The notes under the pieces were generated by a model that had not been told where the DNA came from, made no database searches, and was given only the letters and a program-made list of their open reading frames with translations. A stretch of DNA of 64,000 nt from Flavobacterium sp. (lineage in GTDB: Bacteria > Bacteroidota > Bacteroidia > Flavobacteriales > Flavobacteriaceae), in contig CP051546.1 of the NCBI GenBank assembly GCA_012837155.1, forward strand, positions 2,292,140 through 2,356,139, in the 5' to 3' direction. Of this stretch, positions 47,039 to 56,237 are shown piece by piece. Each line of letters opens with the position of its first letter. The first letter of the stretch is position 1. The translations under genes and the position numbers were made by a program.

Positions 47039-48300
47039 CTACACATTTAAATAAATCAAGGTTACGGCAGCGGCTGTCATGATTATTAATGCTGCGAATC
47101 CAAAAATATTTGAAGTTTTACTATTGGTAAATTCTCCCATCACTTTTTTATTATTAGAAATATGAAGAATAATCGCAATTAAAACTGGTGCAGTCAATCC
47201 GTAAAGAATGGCAGTATAAATCAGAGCCTTTATTGGCGAAATGCCAACATAATTCAGCGACAAACCCAACAACAACGAAATACCCATAACACTATAAAAT
47301 GCTTTGGCCTCGTGAAATTTTTTATCAAGTCCTTGATTCCAACCAAAAGTTTCGGAAATAATATAAGAAAGCGATCCGCTTAAAACAGGAATCGCCAAAA
47401 GTCCTGTACCAATAACTCCAACGGCAAAAAGAAGATAGGCCAAATTTCCTGCCAAAGGTTTTAAAGCCATAGCCGCCTGTTCGACCGTATCAATTTGTCG
47501 GATTCCTCCGTCAAACAAAACAGTTCCCGTAGTCAGAATAATAAAAAACATAACAAGTCCTGAAAAAGACATTCCAAAATCTACATCCTGCTTCATATTA
47601 TCTATGATTTTTTTATTCACAACTAAGTGTTTTTTCTTGTGTTCCATTTCCTCCACTTCCATTGAAGCTTGCCAAAAAACAAATAAGGAGAAATGGTAGT
47701 TCCGAGGATTCCAACAAGAATTCCAATAAAATCTTTGTCAAATTTTATTGTGGGAATCACAGCCGATTTTAAAATTTGCCACCAATCTTGTTTCGATAAA
47801 AAAGGTACAATTAAATACACCAAAAGCACGATACAGAGGTATTTTAAAATAGCTGCAATTTTATGATACGGCAAATAAATCATCAATCCCAAAAGAATTG
47901 TCGTAAACAAAACGCTAAAATAAGTAGCCTCAATCGATGGAAATAGTAGATTTCCCACCGCCCCCATTCCTGCAATATCTGCACCAATATTCATCACAAT
48001 TGCCGGAAAACTAAACAAAAGCACTAAATATAAAATGGGTTTTGGATAATTCTTTTTTAGCGTTCCTGTTAATCCGTGCGAAGTAACTAGACCTATTCTG
48101 GCGCACATTTGCTGAATAACTGCCATAAGCGGAAAGGCAATAATCCCTGTCCATAATGTCGAAAGTCCGTAGGCTGCTCCCGCCTGTGAATAGGTTGCTA
48201 TTCCGGAAGGATCGTCATCACTCGCGCCCGTTACAAGTCCTGGACCAAGAAGTTTCCAAAAACGAAAAAATCTTCTTTTTAGCTTTATTTTATTTGTCAT
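47039..48300 (-). CDS. Nramp-family Mn(II)/Fe(II) transporter (frameshifted)
   Basis: From ATG 48300: LGPGLVTGASDDDPSGIATYSQAGAAYG is the Nramp segment-1 metal site (the Asp-Pro-Ser-Gly core). About 10-11 membrane segments follow. The frame breaks at FFGK near 47676; adding one T gives FFWQASMEVEEMEHKK and runs on to 47039, about 420 residues. Members take up divalent metals with protons. It stands alone, convergent with DUF2752. The 48301-48556 gap holds nothing I recognise. Confidence 0.87.
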
Positions 48301-48556
48301 TATTCAAGTTGTTTTAAATGAGTAAAACCCCGAAAAAGAATAAATGTATTTTGAAAAATATATTTCGGGGCAATAAATTTCAATTTATGGCTAATTTACA
48401 TCTTTATAAGATGAGATTAGCATAAAAAGCAATTCATATTCAACTTATTATATTTATTATTTTCGCTACCATTTAAATTATTTTAGCCAATTCTCACAAC
48501 ATTTCTAAAAACACCTTACTTTTACAATTTCCAATTAACCATTCAATTCTACGAAA

Positions 48557-49349
48557 GTGGCAAAAGACTTAATTATTCAAAATATTGCGGCTCTAAAGAG
48601 CCACTTGTCCATTAATTATGGCATCAAGACAAAAGTAGAAGCTTTTACTGAGCAACTATTTTATACTTTATTTGATGCCAATGCACCTTTAACCCAAAGC
48701 ATTGATGAACTTGAAAAACTGTTCAAGGAAATTTCAAAAATTGCTTGTAAAAAGGCAGAGGAATTATGTGATAGTGTCTGGGATCAATTTCTTGAAAAAC
48801 TACCTGTCGTTTTCGAAAAATTGAATCAAGATGCTGCTTATATCTTAGAAAACGATCCCGCTTCAAATAGCATTGAGGAAGTTTATTTAGCTTATCCCGG
48901 TTTTTATGCCATTGCCATTTATAGATTAAGTCACGAATTGTATCTTTTAGACCTGCTGCTGTTTTCGAGATTGATGAGCGAATATGCGCATCAAATAACA
49001 GGAACCGACATCCATGCTGGCGCAACAATAGCCTCGCCTTTCTTTATTGATCATGCCACTGGAATCGTAATTGGAGAAAACGACAGTTATCGAGAAACAT
49101 GTAAAATTGTACCAAGGAGTAACTTTAGGCGCATTAAGTGTTAGCAAGGATATGAAAAATGCAAAAAGACATCCCACGGTGGAGAAAAATGTTTGCATTT
49201 ATGCCAATGCTACTATTCTTGGAGGAGAAACTACCATCGGGAAAAACAGTATTATTGGAGGAAATACATGGATTACAAAATCAATTCCTGCAAAATCCAT
49301 CGTAACCAATACCACCATTACCGAAGTAAAAATTAAAGAATTAAAGTAA
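48557..49349 (+). CDS. cysE: Serine O-acetyltransferase (frameshifted)
   Basis: GTG 48557 start. A helical N-terminal domain (about 1-130) leads to the hexapeptide-repeat acetyltransferase: [30 protein letters not shown], with the catalytic Asp/His. The frame breaks near 49079; removing one A gives [20 protein letters not shown] and the C-terminal repeats to 49349, about 264 residues. It makes O-acetylserine for the cysteine synthase gene, which starts at the next base. Confidence 0.9.
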
Positions 49350-50237
49350 ATGAAGCCACAAAAATTATTAGACTTGATTGGAAATACTCCTCTAGTTGAA
49401 ACCGTGAATTTAGTAAAAAATAAAAATGTAAAACTTTTATTAAAACTCGAAGGAAATAATCCTGGCGGAAGCGTGAAAGACCGCGCTGCTTATAACATGA
49501 TTGCCTCCGCAATAGAAAGAGGCGACATCAAAAAAGGCGACAAACTTATCGAAGCCACGAGTGGCAATACCGGAATTGCATTGGCTATGATTGCCCAATT
49601 ATTTAATATAGAAATCGAGTTAGTACTTCCTGAAGATGCTACAAAAGAGCGCACACAAACCATGCGGGCTTATGGCGCTACTGTCATTTTGACTCCAGCA
49701 AAAGATGGAATTATAGGTTCTAGGGATTATGCCGACAAAAAGGTCGCCGAAGGCGGTTACATCATGCTGAATCAGTTTGCCAATAATGATAATTGGAAAG
49801 CCCATTACAAAACCACAGGCCCAGAAATATGGAATGACACTAACGGAACGGTAACCCATTTTGTTTCGGCAATGGGAACTACTGGAACCATTATAGGAAC
49901 TTCTACCTATTTGAAAGAGAAAAATACAGCTATCGAAATCATTGGTGCTCAACCAAGTGATGGCTCTCAAATACCCGGAATTAGGAAATGGCCTCAAGAA
50001 TATTTACCAAAAATATTCGACGCTTCAAAAGTAGATACTATTATTGACGTAAGCGAACAAGAAGCACGTGAAATGACGAAACGTTTAGCTCTCGAAGAGG
50101 GTATTTTTGCAGGAATGAGTAGCGGAGGTTCTGTTGCCGTTGCGCTGAAAGTGGCTAACCAACTCGAATCTGGAGTGATTGTCGCTATTATTTGTGACCG
50201 TGGCGATCGTTATTTGTCTTCCGATTTATTTGATTAA
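49350..50237 (+). CDS. cysM: Cysteine synthase B (O-acetylserine sulfhydrylase)
   Basis: 295 residues: LLDLIGNTPLVE, LEGNNPGGSVKDRAAYNM (PLP-binding Lys), EATSGNTGIALAMIA, SAMGTTGTIIGTS and GIFAGMSSGGSVA. It makes cysteine from O-acetylserine and sulfide. Joined end to end with cysE, so a two-gene cysteine operon. CysM rather than CysK by the short length and RGDRYLSSDLF-type ending. Intact. Confidence 0.93.
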   Translation: MKPQKLLDLIGNTPLVETVNLVKNKNVKLLLKLEGNNPGGSVKDRAAYNMIASAIERGDIKKGDKLIEATSGNTGIALAMIAQLFNIEIELVLPEDATKERTQTMRAYGATVILTPAKDGIIGSRDYADKKVAEGGYIMLNQFANNDNWKAHYKTTGPEIWNDTNGTVTHFVSAMGTTGTIIGTSTYLKEKNTAIEIIGAQPSDGSQIPGIRKWPQEYLPKIFDASKVDTIIDVSEQEAREMTKRLALEEGIFAGMSSGGSVAVALKVANQLESGVIVAIICDRGDRYLSSDLFD

Positions 50238-50262
50238 AAATCATTATAATGCGAACGCAACA

Positions 50263-50817
50263 ATGAAAGATTTTATCAAAAAAAACATAGATGGTAAGAA
50301 AGTTCTGTCTCTCTTTATCTTGACTAATATAGTCTATATGGTAATGCTGTTAATAACAATTCCAAAAGTGATGCGCTACTCTGGGAACATGAAAATTCTA
50401 GATATGATGCCTATGGGCTATACTCCGGAATATGCAAAATCCCTTTTTACCATTTTAGGAGAGAAAGGAAGATTTGCCTATTTGTACTATCAGCTTCCTG
50501 TAGATTTAGTTTATCCTTTTCTTTTTGGCGTAAGTTCATGCTTACTACTCGCTTATTTTATTAACAAACTAGAAAAACTAGACAGTCCTTCATACTATTT
50601 ATGCCTAATTCCTCTTTTTTCTGGATTTTTTGATTATGGCGAAAATATCGGAACTATCATAATGCTAAACATGTTTCCTAATAATCCTATCTTTCTGACG
50701 CAGATTACCAATGTCTTTTCCATTCTTAAAAGTTCTTCCATTACAATTTATTTTATCATTTTGATTGTTATTTTATTCATCTTGGCAAAAGAAAAATTAT
50801 TCTCTAAAATTCATTAA
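50263..50817 (+). CDS. Predicted four-helix membrane protein, unknown function
   Basis: ATG 50263 (MKDFIKKNIDGKKVLSLFIL) is chosen because it clears the cysM stop. 184 residues with about four to five membrane helices (SLFILTNIVYMVMLLITI, YPFLFGVSSCLLLAYFI, YLCLIPLFSGFFDYG, IYFIILIVILFILA) and an FFDYGENIGTI motif. I do not recognise the family. It follows cysM by 25 bases and may be co-transcribed. Confidence 0.65.
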   Translation: MKDFIKKNIDGKKVLSLFILTNIVYMVMLLITIPKVMRYSGNMKILDMMPMGYTPEYAKSLFTILGEKGRFAYLYYQLPVDLVYPFLFGVSSCLLLAYFINKLEKLDSPSYYLCLIPLFSGFFDYGENIGTIIMLNMFPNNPIFLTQITNVFSILKSSSITIYFIILIVILFILAKEKLFSKIH

Positions 50818-50878
50818 TACAAATGCACCCCCAATTTCAATTTACTATCAAACGGAGCCTTTTCATTTGGCTGAAAGT

Positions 50879-51289
50879 CTAAACCAAACTAGCTTCTGTA
50901 CTAATCTCTGTGTTGAATAATTTTGAAATAGGACAGTTTTGCTCTGCTTTAGTGACTAATTCTTGAAAAGCATCGTTAGAAATTCCTTTTACTTTTGCAT
51001 TTACCGTTAAATGAGAGCTTACAATTTTTCCCTCCAATAAATTAATGTCACACTTGGTTTCGATACTTTCAATTTCAAAACCATCGCCAGTTATATAAGC
51101 CGAAAGTTGCATCGTAAAACATCCTGAATGTGCTGCTGCAACTAACTCTTCTGGATTTGTTCCTATGCCTTCTTCAAAACGAGATTTATAGGAATATTGC
51201 GTTTTTTCTAATGTTCCACTTTGTGTGGATAGTTGCCCTGCTCCTTCTTTAAGTGTCCCTTTCCAAACTGCGGTTGCATATCGTTTCAT
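50879..51289 (-). CDS. OsmC-family peroxiredoxin-like protein
   Basis: 136 residues: [22 protein letters not shown] carries the first redox Cys, and [14 protein letters not shown] the second, in the OsmC/Ohr arrangement. Such proteins reduce organic peroxides. Intact, alone on the minus strand. The 51290-51572 gap up to IS1595 copy 2 holds nothing I recognise. Confidence 0.9.
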   Translation of the reverse strand: MKRYATAVWKGTLKEGAGQLSTQSGTLEKTQYSYKSRFEEGIGTNPEELVAAAHSGCFTMQLSAYITGDGFEIESIETKCDINLLEGKIVSSHLTVNAKVKGISNDAFQELVTKAEQNCPISKLFNTEISTEASLV

Positions 51290-51572
51290 GTGTTGATATT
51301 TATTGATTTTTATCGGTCATATGTAATTGCTTCGCCTATTCGCTATCGCTCGGGTCGCATATCATCATTGGTATTTGTGATCCAATAGCGACCATGCTCA
51401 TTTCATAATTATATTTTTTAAGTTCACTCAAATTTAGTGATTTATCCGCTATAACTCTTTGTAATTTCTTTTTTTTATAAACCTTAACTCATTTATTCTG
51501 AAAAGTTTCAACTTAAAATTATATCAATCAACAAAACAAATTGTTTATTTTTGACTTCTAAATATAATCGAA

Positions 51573-52536
51573 TAGGTATAAGCGTTTAGGTCGCAAATAA
51601 ATTATCTTTGTCAAATGACAGAGCGCAATATTTTCAGAGGAGTGAATTCAATAAAATTTAACCAAAGATTTAAAGAAGATAAGGATTGTTTAGAATATTT
51701 ATCTGAGATAAAATGGCTTAGTGGCTATAATTGTAAACGATGTAATAATGATAAATTTGGGAAAGGAAAAAACATCCATAACCGACGTTGTACCAAGTGC
51801 CGATATGATGAAAGTCCAACAGCAGGAACTATGTTTGAAAAGCTTAAATTTTCAATACTAATAGCCTTTCATATTGTTTTCAAAATAAGTACGAAGAAAA
51901 AAGGGATGTCTTCTTTAGAATTAAGTAATGAATTTGAACTTCGACAAATGACCTGCTGGGCATTCAAACAAAAACTACAGCAAGTAATGAAGAGCAGTCT
52001 AAAAAGCCCATTAACAGGGGTTATTCACGTTGATGAGTTTGTGATTGGAGGTCCAGAAGAAGGTAAAAAAGGAAGGAGTAAAGGGTTGAAAAATTAATTG
52101 TCTTGGCTGTTGAAATTTTAGAAGATGGTGTTGGTCGAGCTTACGCTGAGGCTATTGAACATTCTTCGGCAATAGAATTAGGTGCTTTCTTAACCAAATA
52201 TGTTTCAAGCGAAGCGGAAGTAGTTTCGGATAAATGGAAAGGTTACACACCTTTAAAAAAGGAGTTTAAAAATTTGAAACAAGTTGCATCAGAAGATGGA
52301 AAGAACTTTAAAGAGCTACATATACACATAATGAATATAAAAGGATGGCTCCGAGGAATTCATCACCATTGCAGTAAAGACCGTATGCAAAATTATCTTG
52401 ATGAATACCATTTTAGATACAACAGAAGGTCAAATATGGATACAATATTCGATGTGTTAATAAGAAAGATGGTGAATTGTAAATAAATATCAATAAAATA
52501 AGCACTTAACAAGTGCGAACTAAACGCTTATACCTA
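51573..52536 (+). mobile_element. IS1595-family insertion sequence, copy 2 (964 bp)
   Basis: Same ends as copy 1 and an 8-bp target duplication TAATCGAA (51565-51572 and 52537-52544). It appears to differ from copy 1 only by one missing A (GTTGAAAAATT versus GTTGAAAAAATT). Its own perfect duplication shows that it was inserted separately. Confidence 0.93.
51615..52486 (+). CDS. IS1595-family transposase, copy 2 (one-base frameshift)
   Basis: Same protein as at 4497-5369, but the A-run at about 52089-52093 is one shorter, so the frame ends after GRSKGLKN and resumes from about 52103. Zinc ribbon and first DDE Asp are in the first part, and the remaining catalytic residues in the second. Either a dead copy or a homopolymer read error; the intact copy allows a direct test. 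Confidence 0.9.
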
Positions 52537-52550
52537 TAATCGAAAAAATG

Positions 52551-52584
52551 AAATGTACATAAATCTAAAATGAGATGTACATTT
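52551..52584. other. Inverted repeat before the prophage, followed by a T-run
   Basis: AAATGTACAT (52551-52560) and ATGTACATTT (52575-52584) can pair over a 14-base loop, then seven Ts. Could be a plus-strand terminator or an operator. Near the edge of the prophage, but I see no direct evidence for an attachment site. Confidence 0.35.
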
Positions 52585-52637
52585 TTTTGACAAATATAAC
52601 CAATTTAAACACGCTTTAAATACCAATTAAACAAAGC

Positions 52638-52666
52638 AAAAAACCTCCGTAAATGGAGGTTTTTTT
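52638..52666 (-). terminator. Terminator ending the prophage tail operon
   Basis: AAAAAACCTCC-GTAAAT-GGAGGTTTTTT, an 11-bp stem with T-runs on both strands, 64 bases after the last phage gene on the minus strand. Confidence 0.85.
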
Positions 52667-52729
52667 ATGTAAAACACTAGGATAAACGAGAAGTATTTAC
52701 TACTTTTATAGTGTTATTGGGTTGTGAAA

Positions 52730-53368
52730 TTATGCCACATTTAGATTAAATTTAGAGTCATTCCCTTCAAGCAATGCTTTCGTGTTTTCTATATTATTCT
52801 CATACACGTGTACATTGCCTAAGAATAAAGTAATACTTTTTAATGGCAAATCAATCTGTTTACTTATCAAGTACAAGTGATAAATATCCGCTGGTAAGCC
52901 TAGATTAGCATCAGAGCTACGTTGGTAAGCCGTAACAGCAAGTTTATCGTTCTCTATCTGAAATTGAATAAGACTTAGACACGGCTGTTGATTACTCTCA
53001 GTATTGTTAGAACCTAGAAATAACACATAATTCTTAGAGGTGCGTTTCTCTTTGTTGATTTTCTCTAAAAGCTTTGGCAGTTGTTCAAAGTATGTTGGAT
53101 AGCTGTTTACTAGTATTGGCCCACAATAATCCCACCAAGTAACACCGATGTCTCTATACGCTTCTGTTAAACGTTCTCCTGCCATGAACAAATCTAATTC
53201 ATCTCTTAACTTCTTTTTGGCCACAGCGTGACTTTCAAATAAAACTAATAAATCCAAGGGTTTTAATTCTAATGCTTGGTTTAGAAGATAAGTAATTGCA
53301 CCCTTTTTATTGGTTTGATTTCTACCTTTTTCAAGGATTTTGCTAAGGATTTGATGATATTTATTCAT
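52730..53368 (-). CDS. Thymidylate-synthase-family protein, predicted phage dCMP (hydroxy)methylase
   Basis: 212 residues aligned by eye with ThyA: YHQILSKILEKG; DELDLFMAGE...GVTWWDYCGP; QQPCLSLIQF, holding the active Cys; YQRSSDANLGLPADIYHLY; and FLGNVHVYENNIEN. In true ThyA the fourth motif reads LGxPFNIxSY. Here the Asn is an Asp, the change known to turn the enzyme toward dCMP, as in T4 dCMP hydroxymethylase. The RTGTGT phosphate loop is also changed (NKKGAI). It is shorter than ThyA. The last gene of the phage operon, overlapping the methylase gene by 8 bases. Activity is inferred. Confidence 0.72.
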   Translation of the reverse strand: MNKYHQILSKILEKGRNQTNKKGAITYLLNQALELKPLDLLVLFESHAVAKKKLRDELDLFMAGERLTEAYRDIGVTWWDYCGPILVNSYPTYFEQLPKLLEKINKEKRTSKNYVLFLGSNNTESNQQPCLSLIQFQIENDKLAVTAYQRSSDANLGLPADIYHLYLISKQIDLPLKSITLFLGNVHVYENNIENTKALLEGNDSKFNLNVA

Positions 53369-54193
53369 TTTTGTAAAGCATTATGTCCGTATAACTGGCG
53401 TTGTAATTTACAGTTGCATTCATTGTGGCCGTTGTAGAACCCGCAAAAGGATTGGACATTGGTGTCTTTGTTTCTATCCACTCACAAAGTTCTATGATAG
53501 AAGACTTATTTGATGTAAAATAAAAATACTTCGTACCGTCAAGAACCTGTAGCACATCTAAATAATCCTTTAACTTCCAATAACTTTTATAAGTCCCTGC
53601 ATCCGTTGACAAATACGGTGGGTCAACTAGAAAACCACATTCGGCAAATCTTTATATTCCGCAAACAATTCTTTATAGCACCGGCTCACGACTTCCAACC
53701 CGTCCAAGTACCCAGTAGCATCATAAGCCGATTGGCGAATGCAATTATAAAGCGTTTCCTTTTCCAATTGCTCAAAGGAAAGCGCATATTTCATTGAGAA
53801 TAATACCGAACTTGAAAGGGTAATATAATCAATGTATCCGTTATTATCTTCCAATCGGATTCGATCCATTACCTGGTCTCGAATAACCCCTGTTATTCGT
53901 TTGTCTTTTGAATAATCTTTCAAGATTACTCTCAAATCACTGATAAGTTTATTCGTCTTATCAATATTTTCAAGTCTTAACCTATAGTTATCAAAGTCAT
54001 TATAAACTACTTTTGCATCAGGGTAAATTGATTTGACCGTATGGCTTAACAAACCGCTGCCACCAAATAAGTCAACATAAGTGGCTATTGGTGAATACCA
54101 TTTTAAAGCAGGTTTAAACTGCTTTAAAAACTTCCTTTTTTGTCCCATAAACGGTAAAGGTGCCGTTGTAAAAATTTTCTTTTTTGATTCCAT
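53361..54193 (-). CDS. Phage D12-class DNA adenine N6-methyltransferase (frameshifted)
   Basis: From ATG 54193: PLPFMGQKRKFLKQF (SAM-binding FxGxK), VDLFGGSGLLSH (SAM-binding FGGSG), VVYNDFDNYR, then a break near 53631 after PNVVF. Adding one T gives FLVDPPYLST, the catalytic DPPY, and the C-terminus to 53361; about 277 residues. Dam-like enzymes methylate adenine, often to protect phage DNA from host restriction. It overlaps the thymidylate-synthase-like gene. Confidence 0.87.
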
Positions 54194-54222
54194 TTTGATT
54201 CGTTTTTTGATTGATGATTGAT

Positions 54223-54230
54223 TATATTTG
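54223..54230 (+). promoter_or_regulatory. -7 promoter element for the candidate RNA
   Basis: TATATTTG fits TAnnTTTG on the plus strand, opposite to all surrounding phage genes. It predicts a start near 54235, the first base of the stem described next. A TTG lies upstream but closer than the usual -33 spacing. Confidence 0.4.
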
Positions 54231-54232
54231 TA

Positions 54233-54351
54233 CCTCCGAGGGATTATTTAAAATAGCAAAGCCAGCACAAGAAGACATTAGTCCTCCAGCGCTGGCGTTG
54301 TAGCTATTTAAATACCCTCGGAAAGTTTTTAAATGTTGGAGGACTTTTTTT
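54233..54351 (+). ncRNA. Candidate structured, possibly pseudoknotted small RNA
   Basis: In a 182-base gap inside a tightly packed phage operon: CCGAGGG (54236-54242) pairs with CCCTCGG (54315-54321); TATTTAAAATAGC (54245-54257) with GCTATTTAAATA (54303-54314); GCCAGC (54261-54266) with GCTGGC (54291-54296). The loop AGTCCTCCA (54280-54288) is complementary to TGGAGGACT (54337-54345) beyond the stem, followed by seven Ts. This gives a nested stem plus a pseudoknot and a U-tail. Strand is chosen from the -7 box and the T-run. I do not know the family; a minus-strand leader or terminator is the alternative. Confidence 0.5.
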
Positions 54352-54375
54352 ACTTCCCGTCCTCCTTAGGAATTA

Positions 54376-54795
54376 TTAATTATCCCAAACTCTTTTTCCG
54401 AAACATCGAACCGCCCAAAAGCGCAAATAATTATCAATGTTTCTGAATGACCATTTTAGGGTTCCGTTGACTGCTCTTTCCCATTTGAGCATCTCATGAT
54501 CTGCGAATCGTTGACTTACAATTTTATTTACATACAAATAATCGTGAATCAAAAAGGCTATTTCGGCATCAGAATCGGGTTTTATAATTCCTTGTAAAAA
54601 TGATGGTACGCTCGCTAAATCCCACTTAAAACCATTTGAAATGGTATGTATTTCGCCATTTGAAAGTTCAACGTTTACATTTTTCAGCAAACGGTATTCA
54701 TTCTTTCTATTTGAACCATAGACACGGCTTTTCTCAATTGGATTCTCCCCTTTGATTAAAATTGCTTTAATGTTCAGTAATGTTATTTTCTGCAT
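54376..54795 (-). CDS. DUF1353 phage protein
   Basis: 139 residues. NGFKWDLASVPSFLQGII...AEIAFLIHDYLY matches the DUF1353 core (G-F-x-x-D-x-A-S-x-P and H-D-x-L-Y). Often found near tail and lysis genes of phages; function not settled. Intact; 9 bases after the upstream gene. Confidence 0.8.
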   Translation of the reverse strand: MQKITLLNIKAILIKGENPIEKSRVYGSNRKNEYRLLKNVNVELSNGEIHTISNGFKWDLASVPSFLQGIIKPDSDAEIAFLIHDYLYVNKIVSQRFADHEMLKWERAVNGTLKWSFRNIDNYLRFWAVRCFGKRVWDN

Positions 54796-54804
54796 TTTTT
54801 TTCT

Positions 54805-55224
54805 TTAAAAATTAAACCTTCCATCTTTGTCCTCTTCGGAAATGTATGCCGATATAATTGACTTCATTGGCACATTCATATCCAGCATCAGCATTTTGAT
54901 ATAATCAAAAGCGGGCATTGTTAGATACCTTTCGATTTCGTTGGTAATAATACCCTTTTCATCTTTTTGCTCCTTAAAATCAGGATTATGGATTGGAGCA
55001 AAGTTCTCATCCCTACACCTCATAAGTTGGGAGTTATCGATATGCCAATTAGGTATTTGAGGGTTAAATAAATGACTTACATCTTGCCCTTCCTTGTTAT
55101 ATACAAGGCGATAATAAAGATCAAATGTTGACGCATCAGAATTCATATTGATTCCGACAATATTGATTGTTCTTTTTACTTCTGTGAAGTTTTTACAATT
55201 TGAAATGGGTTGTATTATTAACAT
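54805..55224 (-). CDS. Phage protein of unknown function
   Basis: 139 residues, soluble, with no motif I recognise (IISAYISEEDKDGRFNF at the end). It lies between the tail-fibre and DUF1353 genes, 9 bases from each, so it belongs to the phage operon. An assembly or fibre-associated role is only a guess. Confidence 0.6.
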   Translation of the reverse strand: MLIIQPISNCKNFTEVKRTINIVGINMNSDASTFDLYYRLVYNKEGQDVSHLFNPQIPNWHIDNSQLMRCRDENFAPIHNPDFKEQKDEKGIITNEIERYLTMPAFDYIKMLMLDMNVPMKSIISAYISEEDKDGRFNF

Positions 55225-56237
55225 AATTTTGATTTATCTGATTGTTTCTATATAAAGAGCATAATTATTAGCACGCAACAAAGTCCTTGAATTCAGTCCT
55301 CCTGTATTAGTAGCGTCTGCAAATGTTAACGTGTTAACAAAAACGAAGCTAAAGGAAGCCTCAGCAGCTCCAAATGTTCTTGAATTGGTAGCATCGCGCA
55401 AATAATAAGACTTATCAGTATTAACAAGGGCACCATCTGTAACAGTTTGCAAAGCAAAATCTACTGTAGACCATTGTGCTAATAAGGGATCTGAATTCTG
55501 AATATTGAATAATAAAAGACTTTGATAGTTTTTATATCCAAAATTATTCAAGCCAACATATTCCATTATTTTAACTTGATTTACTGCACTAGATCCACTG
55601 TAATGTGTGGCAAACAAACCATTATTAATTTTGAGAAAAACTTCAACTTTTGCAACAGTTGGTTTAGCAGGGTTTGAATCCCATGCAGAGCTAACAATTT
55701 GTGTAGCTGAATTAAGCTTCTGAACTGAAACGTTTGCTATTTTGCCAAGTAAACTGCTACTACTGTTATACTGTGTAGTTGAAGAAATTGCTGTATCTAA
55801 ATTAGTCTGGATAGAGTTAAGACATTTGTAAGCAACCAAAATCAAACCATCTGTGGTTGTAATTAATCTAGATCTAACACCCCCATGAGTTTCCCAAAGT
55901 TGCCCATTTGAATCACGCTCAATTGCTCCATTTTGTGGAGTTGTATTAAGACCTCCACTTACACCAGTCCCATTTGGAATAATCATTGGCGGTATTGCTG
56001 CCGTGCCTGCTGCCGTGGTAACAAAATCATTAGTAATAGCCAATATTCCTCCTTTATTAGGCAAGTTGAGTATATTCACTTGAGTTGGATTGGTCGCGTA
56101 CAATTCCGTTCTAAATCCGTTTGCGTACCAAGCAAGTTTTTGATAACCCCATTGCATGGTGTTGGCTGCATTTGTTGCACTACTCAAACCATCATAGTTT
56201 ATTGAAATATAAGGATAAGTACCCGAAGAAGGTAAAA

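Noticed and set aside
48301-48556. A riboswitch before cysE or the Nramp gene
   Set aside because: No conserved riboswitch core or clear stem-terminator pair could be recognised.
4455-52536. A 48-kb composite transposon bounded by the two IS1595 copies and carrying the glycan and fucose loci
   Set aside because: Each copy has its own different, perfect 8-bp target duplication, so they were inserted independently.
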